A DNA stretch of 13,152 bases from Planctomycetaceae bacterium (lineage in GTDB: Bacteria > Planctomycetota > Planctomycetia > Pirellulales > Pirellulaceae), in NCBI GenBank assembly GCA_003501565.1, contig DNPC01000653.1, forward strand, positions 1-13,152. Reading direction: 5' to 3'. The notes under the pieces were generated by a model. That model did no database searches and was not told the origin of the DNA. It saw nothing but the letters and a program-made list of their open reading frames with translations. Shown here one piece after another: positions 7,811-13,152 of this stretch; position 1 is the first letter of the stretch; each line of letters begins with the position of its first letter. Position numbers and translations under genes: made by a program.

Positions 7811-8713
7811 ATGCACTCCGAAGTGGCACAATTTCTCCGCTACATGGACGTTGAGAAAAACGCTTCGGAACTTACGCTCAAATCGTACCGCGAGGACCTC
7901 ATTGATTTGGCGGACTATCTTGTCGACGTCCTTGGACAAGGTGTCAAACCGGGCAGCGTCTCACCACGCGATCTGCGAGCCTACACCGCGGCACTCCATG
8001 AGGCAGGCTATGCACGGACAAGCATCTGTCGAAAACTGGCCTCGCTCCGAAGTTTTTATCGCTACGCACAGCGGACTGGAATGGTCGAGTCCAACCCGGC
8101 CAAGCCGCTTCGCAATCCGCGAGGACAACGTAAGCTCCCGCATTTCTTGTCCGACGACGAAGTAGCACGCCTGCTGTACGCTCCCGAATCGGCCACTCCG
8201 ATGGGCCTGCGAGATCGTGCGATCCTGGAAACGATGTACTCTGCAGGCCTGCGTGTCAGTGAGGTGGTCGGGCTCGAAGACGGCGACATCGATCATGATG
8301 ACGCGATTGTTCGCGTTCGCGGTAAAGGCCGAAAGGAACGCATCAGCCCGCTTGGCAAATACGCGTTGGCAGCGTTGGCTGACTACTTCAAAGTCCGAAC
8401 ACTGAGTGCCAAAAGTAACCTTGGCCGCAAGTCACCGGTCTTTGTGAATCGATTCGGTGATCGACTGTCCACTCGCTCGGTCGGTCGGATGCTTGAAAAG
8501 TACATTCAGATGACCGGTCTTGATACTCGGACCAGCCCCCACACCTTGCGACACAGTTTTGCGACCCACTTACTTGATCGGGGCGCCGACATTCGGAGCG
8601 TTCAAGAACTCTTGGGGCACAAGAGCCTGGTGACTACGCAGATTTACGCGCATGTCTCAACCGCTAAACTGCGAGAAATCTACTTGAAAGCACATCCACG
8701 CGCCCGCAGTTAG
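7811..8713 (+). CDS. xerC: Tyrosine recombinase XerC/XerD
   Basis: A 300-residue integrase-family recombinase that cuts and rejoins DNA at dif-type sites to resolve chromosome dimers. The N-terminal SAM-like DNA-binding domain (about 1-90) contains FLRYMDVEKNASELTLKSYR. The catalytic domain holds the full set Arg148 (in SAGLRVSEV), Lys172 (VRGKGRKER), His244 and Arg247 (SPHTLRHSFATHLL), His270 (LLGHKSL) and the nucleophile Tyr279 (TTQIYAHVS). The length is typical of Xer proteins. The YLKAHPRA ending is more like XerC than XerD, but the two are hard to separate and a planctomycete may carry only one or a diverged pair. The ATG at 7811 was chosen because it gives the usual Xer N terminus; a GTG at 7745 would add 22 unlikely residues. 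No dif-like site is visible nearby. Confidence 0.93.
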   Translation: MHSEVAQFLRYMDVEKNASELTLKSYREDLIDLADYLVDVLGQGVKPGSVSPRDLRAYTAALHEAGYARTSICRKLASLRSFYRYAQRTGMVESNPAKPLRNPRGQRKLPHFLSDDEVARLLYAPESATPMGLRDRAILETMYSAGLRVSEVVGLEDGDIDHDDAIVRVRGKGRKERISPLGKYALAALADYFKVRTLSAKSNLGRKSPVFVNRFGDRLSTRSVGRMLEKYIQMTGLDTRTSPHTLRHSFATHLLDRGADIRSVQELLGHKSLVTTQIYAHVSTAKLREIYLKAHPRARS

Positions 8714-8743
8714 CGACTGCAAGAAGTTTCGCTCTGTTGTTGC

Positions 8744-8753
8744 CGCAATTGCG
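8744..8753. repeat. Perfect 10-bp palindrome between convergent genes
   Basis: CGCAATTGCG lies in the 65-base gap between the convergent ends of xerC and the hydrolase gene. It is too short and lacks the T-run needed to call a terminator. Confidence 0.35.
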
Positions 8754-8778
8754 ATGCGTAATAGAAAACTGCAAACTG

Positions 8779-10827
8779 CTACGGATGTTCTCCAAACCAG
8801 CTCATGGTAGCCCGGGCAATTCCTTCATGACCGCCTTCAAAAATTGTCACGCGGCTGTTGCCGGCCTTTCTTCGTAAGTAAATCTGCCGGCCGAATATTG
8901 GATCATAAAGCTCGTCGCCCGGCAGCGGAGCTTGCAGCCTGCCACCCTTGCGAAGCAGTTGCTTGATCTCGTCGGCCGAAATCATCTGCTCACCAAGTCC
9001 CTGGGCGACCGCATTGAAGGCGTTGAGGGAATGGTCGATCGGAACACTACCGGTATGGCCATCGTGAATGCCGGCCGAAATGTCCAGCGGTAGTTTGCCG
9101 ACTTGACGCAGAAAATGAATCGGCGAACGATCGTGCAATTCCCGGTTGATACGTTCTGACTCTCCTGGCCTCCCACCAACACACTTCCGCAGCATCTCAC
9201 CATACTTGCCACCGGCGTGCATTTCGTGCCATGCGGTCAAGTCACTAATACCCACCCAAGCGCTAGCTGCAGTCCAACGCTCAGGATAACGCGCGGCCAT
9301 CAACATTGTCATATGTCCGCCACCAGAATTCCCAGTCAGGTAGATCCGCGAAGAGTCGATTGGGTAGTTGGCTAGCGCCCAGTCGACAGCGTCCAAGATA
9401 TCCTGTTGTGCGAGCCTTGATCCACAGGCTTCAGGCGTTTGGTTGATGCCACGAAAATTAGGCTGCAAGAAATACCAGCCACGATCGTATGCCCGACGCT
9501 GCAAGTCATCGTGCCTCTGCTCGAGCGTTGCGCTCCAACTATGTAGACTGACCACCAAAGGAACTTCTTCCTGCACCGGTGCAAGATCCATCGACTTTGC
9601 TGCTGGCGGTACAGTCAGATAAACTGGCTGGCGTGAATCATCCACCGAACTGACGACTTCGAATTCTTGGCGGATCGGTTGTCCGTGAAGGCGCAACCGC
9701 GCCAGATAGATCGATGTATTGGGATGCCCGCTTTCGCCGACTTCGTGGCTTGAGTACCACGATACGACCGCCTCGGTGTCACTGAGTGCGATAAATCCCG
9801 GGTAAGAGTTGTCTCCACCGCTGGGCAGCTCAGCAAACTCGGTCAGTTGGTCTTCTTCCAACCACATCAACTTCGTCTTGGGCCCGTTCTCTGTATTGCA
9901 ACGCCCTCCAGTCACTAAACCGCCGGCCCATCGTGCGAGGAACGGCCCGCCGATGTACTCCGTTAAACCGCGGCGAAGCCAGTCTTGGTACGGCGGACTC
10001 GATTCAACTAACTGTGCATTGCCGCGTCCCCGACGTGAAACTCCTATGACCTTGCCGTCGGGCTCAAACAGAAACGCAGTTTCATCTCCGCTGGTTTCTT
10101 GATAAAGTCCTGCAGTGCTGAATCTCAGACCGTCATCGCTTACCAGCATGGCCGATTCAACGACCGAATCTTCGCGATTCCTTGCGTCGAATCCTTGCTT
10201 GCGACGACCGCATAAATACATGCGACCGCCGTACGCTGCCGCTCGCCAAATATAGTGCCCGTACGTTCCCTCCAGCATCTTGGGTTGCGACCAGGAATCA
10301 CCATCGCTGGTATAGATCGCGTATCCAAGATGGCGATTCAAGTCGTACTCACTCACTTCAGGACTCTTCGCCCCGCAGTACCAGGTGCCCGTGTAGACAA
10401 ACAATCGCTCGCCAAGCACAGCGAAATGGGGATCGCGGACGTCTCGTAGCGCGACGCTAAAGCGAGTCGACTCAGTCCACGTGTCTAAATCGTCGCTTCT
10501 CAGTACAACAATTTCACTTGTCGGATGCACCATGTGGCCGTCGGGACAGGTCCGAAAAGTGAGCCAGTAGGATCCGTGGTACGAAACGAGATCGGTGAAC
10601 GCATTGTGCTGACCATCATCAAAAACCTTGCGAACATTCAACACGTCGACATGGCGGTCAACTTGCCCAGCAGCCATCGATTGTCCATCGGCAGTACGGG
10701 CTGCGACTGACAGCATTAGCGCCACGAACACTAGCCTACCCAACGAGCGATGCGCGGCCCCAGCCTGAGAATCCGCGGTGGCAGGTGTAGATTCAACAAT
10801 CACGTTGGACAACAAACTAATCCTCAT
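8779..10827 (-). CDS. Secreted sialidase-like propeller fused to prolyl-oligopeptidase-type hydrolase
   Basis: A 682-residue exported protein of two enzyme-like parts. A hydrophobic signal (about 31-45) ends near AARTADGQS; the 30-residue n-region is long, and a TTG at residue 29 would give a more ordinary signal. Residues about 60-395 form a beta-propeller of the BNR/sialidase or GH43-like kind, with repeated strands such as YWLTFRTCPDG, RDPHFAVLGERLFVYTG and SDDGLRFSTAG. Residues about 420-682 are an alpha/beta hydrolase: strand PLVVSLHS, the nucleophile elbow GNSGGG with Ser501, a likely acid at Asp589 (GIHDGHTG), and His667 (EGGHEG). This matches the S9 prolyl oligopeptidase/esterase group. 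A role in breaking down decorated polysaccharides is inferred from the fusion and secretion; the substrate is not readable. The next gene upstream on the same strand is 168 bases away, and no clear ribosome binding site is seen. Confidence 0.85.
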   Translation of the reverse strand: MRISLLSNVIVESTPATADSQAGAAHRSLGRLVFVALMLSVAARTADGQSMAAGQVDRHVDVLNVRKVFDDGQHNAFTDLVSYHGSYWLTFRTCPDGHMVHPTSEIVVLRSDDLDTWTESTRFSVALRDVRDPHFAVLGERLFVYTGTWYCGAKSPEVSEYDLNRHLGYAIYTSDGDSWSQPKMLEGTYGHYIWRAAAYGGRMYLCGRRKQGFDARNREDSVVESAMLVSDDGLRFSTAGLYQETSGDETAFLFEPDGKVIGVSRRGRGNAQLVESSPPYQDWLRRGLTEYIGGPFLARWAGGLVTGGRCNTENGPKTKLMWLEEDQLTEFAELPSGGDNSYPGFIALSDTEAVVSWYSSHEVGESGHPNTSIYLARLRLHGQPIRQEFEVVSSVDDSRQPVYLTVPPAAKSMDLAPVQEEVPLVVSLHSWSATLEQRHDDLQRRAYDRGWYFLQPNFRGINQTPEACGSRLAQQDILDAVDWALANYPIDSSRIYLTGNSGGGHMTMLMAARYPERWTAASAWVGISDLTAWHEMHAGGKYGEMLRKCVGGRPGESERINRELHDRSPIHFLRQVGKLPLDISAGIHDGHTGSVPIDHSLNAFNAVAQGLGEQMISADEIKQLLRKGGRLQAPLPGDELYDPIFGRQIYLRRKAGNSRVTIFEGGHEGIARATMSWFGEHP

Positions 10828-10995
10828 TCTGAGTCACGTCGCCGGCTATGTTATCGACTCCCCGAGAGCGGCTTTCCGCACAACACCTACCGCCGGTCGC
10901 CTACGCTAGCCGCAGCAATCATACCGTCGGTGCCAGGCTGCTCGCAGACGTGCCAATCGACCATCGCATCAGCACGGCGAGGTCGATGCCAACGC

Positions 10996-12999
10996 TTATA
11001 ATTCACGGAGGTATTGAAGCAGATTCGACAATTCCGATTCAGACACGTCTAGTTCAGTAAGCTTGTGGCGGCCGATTGCAAATACATCTTCCAGCCGTTT
11101 TGCCTGGCCGTTGTGCAGCAACACCGTTTCTCGCTGCCCCACGCCGCGTAGACTTGGCGGGTTGAATCGACGGGTGCCAACTTCATCCACCAGGCCAACG
11201 TCAAAGGAACGCTCGTGCGTCAGGTTCTCACTTTGATGGCAGCCGTTGCATCGGAGTCGCTCGAAAACTTCCCTACCCTCCAGCCCCGATGCAGAATACC
11301 GCTCGGTCGCCCGTTTGGCGGCCCGTTGATCAGGGGCGAGCACTGCCAAATGTCGAGGTGGCGGAGCTGGCAAACTCCTCACATAGCTCGCTATCGCCAG
11401 TACATGCTCCTCCTGAACAGAGTGGTCACTGGCCATCGTTGACTTGATCGAGTGCCGAACCTGATCCTCTAAAGTCGATTGGGTGCCGTTCCATCCGTAT
11501 GGTGCGGTTTCGGCCTGTCCCAGCAAACTAAGCACTCGCTTTGGCGTTCCTTGGTGACCGTCTGTTAAGTTGTCGTTCAGTTTGCCGTTAGCGTGTCCGC
11601 GGCTGTGACAACTTTCGCAACTCATCCATCCATCATGCGACAACCGCGAATCGTGAAACAACTGCTCTCCGCGTTCTTCCATCGTCGGCGAGCGCACCGC
11701 CCCCAATTCGATCTGTCGACTCTTGCCGACTGTACGATCAACGACCGTCAGCGAATCACCAAACTGATTGAGAACATAGACCTGCGTTTCATCATCAGAC
11801 AGAGTGCAGGCGACCGGATAAAGACCAGTCGCGTAGTAGTCAAACTCAAACGGCTTGCCTGTCTGGATCGCCAACTTGCTAGAGCCCCCCAATGTTACCA
11901 CCAACCGTTCATCGCTGGTCGTAAGGAAATCAGTGGGCTGTCCGCCGCCCTGTCCTGTAAAACCTACTGGCATAAATTTATTGTGGTGGTAGATATCCAA
12001 AGAGTCGTCGTCCAGGGCGGTCTCGGAAATCGTCCGGAGGCTATTGGTTAGCATTCCCCCCCAGGTAATCTCGCCCCGTACCGCAGGTATGAACTCATTA
12101 AGGAGCTGGTGAGCATACGTTAATCGACCACTCTCCTCATCGTAGTGCATCGATTTGATATTGTGATCAAACAATTCGGCCTGTCGGCGAAGGACAAGCT
12201 CTTGCCGATCAATCATTCCCAAATGGCCGCCAAACGCCCCGGCGACAAAAACCTCATTACGGTCGGCGGCCAGCGTCAACACTCCCGGAGACCAATTCAA
12301 GTCTATCTTCGATTGCAGCGCAATATCGCTTGAGCACTCGAATGCTCCTGGGATCTCCCAGGTGTAGATTTTCCGGGCCCAAATGCTACTGGCCAGGAGA
12401 TGCTTCTCTTCGCCGTCCCAAAGCAAATCAGCTATCGAGCCCGGTGCGTTCAGCGAAAAGACCTCTTCGAGCTCAGCAGCGTGCCCGTCACCACTGTCTT
12501 CAAAGCGAAGACCAAGGACACACTCCGTCGCATTGTCTCCAGCGGCCCAAAGTCCATCATCAAGGGCGATTAAACACTCAAATTGTCGGCTAGATGGACC
12601 GAATACGCGTGCGATGTCGCCTGAGACTGGATCGACCCGCAAGATCTCACCTGTCAACTTGGTTGCAACCAGCAGACTCCCATCGGCAGTGGGAACCATA
12701 CAGGTCGGCTGACGGTATTCGCCGTTTGGATCGTAGTCAGGAAGATGGACGAAATCGCGACTCTGATCAGACCGATAGCGCGTTGCCTCTGCAGCCGCAA
12801 ATGAACCCTCCGCGGGCCTCGTCTCCGCAGGTTCATCCGACGTGCCGTAACGTTCTGATGAGTAGTAGGCTCGCTTGGAACTACGCAGATCGGATTCTTG
12901 GGAGGCGTATGGAGATTGCGAACATGCAATGCCTGCCGTACAGGCAATTGCACCGACAATGGCGGTGCGCACAGCCATTCGAGTGAACTTGTTCCACAC
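10996..12999 (-). CDS. Exported beta-propeller / di-haem cytochrome c peroxidase-like fusion
   Basis: A 667-residue protein with an N-terminal export signal (about 8-26, ending AGIACSQS; Cys26 sits in a poor lipobox). Residues about 90-435 form a YVTN/NHL-type propeller, with repeated units such as DGSLLVATKLTGEILRVDP and DDETQVYVLNQFGDSLTVVD. The C-terminal part resembles the di-haem peroxidase/MauG family: GEQLFHDSRLS then CESCH (461-465), and GREVFERLRCNGCH with CNGCH (584-588). FNPPSLRGVG and HNGQAKRLEDVF are family hallmarks near the end. At about 230 residues the haem part is shorter than a typical peroxidase of about 300. The sixth haem ligands are not obvious, so peroxidase activity is uncertain and electron transfer or cofactor oxidation is possible. 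The GTG start is supported by GGAG at 13008-13011, 8 bases upstream; an ATG lies at 12978. Confidence 0.87.
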   Translation of the reverse strand: MWNKFTRMAVRTAIVGAIACTAGIACSQSPYASQESDLRSSKRAYYSSERYGTSDEPAETRPAEGSFAAAEATRYRSDQSRDFVHLPDYDPNGEYRQPTCMVPTADGSLLVATKLTGEILRVDPVSGDIARVFGPSSRQFECLIALDDGLWAAGDNATECVLGLRFEDSGDGHAAELEEVFSLNAPGSIADLLWDGEEKHLLASSIWARKIYTWEIPGAFECSSDIALQSKIDLNWSPGVLTLAADRNEVFVAGAFGGHLGMIDRQELVLRRQAELFDHNIKSMHYDEESGRLTYAHQLLNEFIPAVRGEITWGGMLTNSLRTISETALDDDSLDIYHHNKFMPVGFTGQGGGQPTDFLTTSDERLVVTLGGSSKLAIQTGKPFEFDYYATGLYPVACTLSDDETQVYVLNQFGDSLTVVDRTVGKSRQIELGAVRSPTMEERGEQLFHDSRLSHDGWMSCESCHSRGHANGKLNDNLTDGHQGTPKRVLSLLGQAETAPYGWNGTQSTLEDQVRHSIKSTMASDHSVQEEHVLAIASYVRSLPAPPPRHLAVLAPDQRAAKRATERYSASGLEGREVFERLRCNGCHQSENLTHERSFDVGLVDEVGTRRFNPPSLRGVGQRETVLLHNGQAKRLEDVFAIGRHKLTELDVSESELSNLLQYLREL

Positions 13000-13152
13000 T
13001 GAAGCAACTCCGCTGCTGATTCGATGTCGTTTTGAAACCGTCTCCTATTGTAGCACGAGCGACGGTGAGCCAGCGCGCGGCGGAGTTCGCGACGGTGACG
13101 GCCTAAGTCGTTGTCACGTGAGAAAGACGGCTACTTTGTCACGCACCCACAC
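13000..13152 (-). promoter_or_regulatory. Upstream region of cytochrome gene with direct repeats
   Basis: GCGACGGTGA occurs twice (13059-13068 and 13089-13098, 30 bases apart). TTGTCACG also occurs twice (13111-13118 and 13136-13143, 25 bases apart), the first copy lying partly in a perfect TCACGTGA palindrome (13114-13121). On the minus strand TACAAT (13047-13052) resembles a -10 box 47 bases before the GTG, but no good -35 box pairs with it. The repeats could be regulator sites for the cytochrome and perhaps hydrolase genes. No plus-strand gene is seen. Confidence 0.35.

Noticed and set aside
7811..8713. xerC as the integrase of a mobile element or integron
   Set aside because: Length and motifs fit housekeeping Xer; there are no attachment-site repeats, tRNA gene or cargo genes around it.
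11593..12051. Plus-strand frame of 152 codons
   Set aside because: It is antisense to the propeller part of the cytochrome fusion and shows no recognisable domain.
1..13152. A defence island or other multi-gene novel system
   Set aside because: Apart from the HerA-like ATPase no nuclease, toxin, methylase, reverse transcriptase or CRISPR component is encoded, and the remaining genes look like signalling, envelope, recombination and secreted-enzyme genes.

Overview
The window looks like a chromosomal stretch from a planctomycete of the Pirellulaceae/Rhodopirellula type. This is an inference from gene content and style: about 50-55% GC, mostly weak Shine-Dalgarno sites, generous intergenic gaps, large secreted multidomain enzymes, a beta-propeller fused to a di-haem cytochrome domain, and a sialidase-like domain fused to an esterase. 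I see no rRNA, tRNA, CRISPR array, insertion sequence or phage module.

Layout: (1) 1-2324, minus strand: a HerA/COG0433-type P-loop ATPase whose 3' end runs off the left edge. It has no stop codon inside the window and is open for 774 codons. (2) 2325-2980: a gap that may hold one small minus-strand gene (2439-2618). (3) 2981-5545, plus: an orphan hybrid histidine kinase with an extracytoplasmic helical-repeat sensor, HisKA, HATPase_c and receiver domains. (4) 5912-7060, plus: a lipoprotein with an LpoB/CsgG-like domain. (5) 7061-7400: a gap with a UUCG-capped hairpin and a second nested inverted-repeat structure. (6) 7401-7652, plus: an 83-residue protein with the best Shine-Dalgarno site in the window. 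(7) 7811-8713, plus: a XerC/XerD tyrosine recombinase with all six catalytic residues. (8) 8779-10827, minus: a secreted sialidase-like propeller/serine hydrolase fusion. (9) 10996-12999, minus: an exported propeller/di-haem cytochrome-c-peroxidase-like fusion starting at GTG, with short direct repeats upstream.

The plus-strand genes from the kinase to xerC are co-directional but widely spaced, so they are probably separate or loosely coupled transcription units. The kinase has no response-regulator gene beside it. The two minus-strand secreted proteins converge on xerC and are 168 bases apart, so they may be co-transcribed. No obvious multi-gene pathway or defence system joins the window. 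The parts most worth a second look are the two fusion enzymes, the structured intergenic element at 7066-7204, the small ORF at 2439-2618 and the conserved-looking small protein before xerC.
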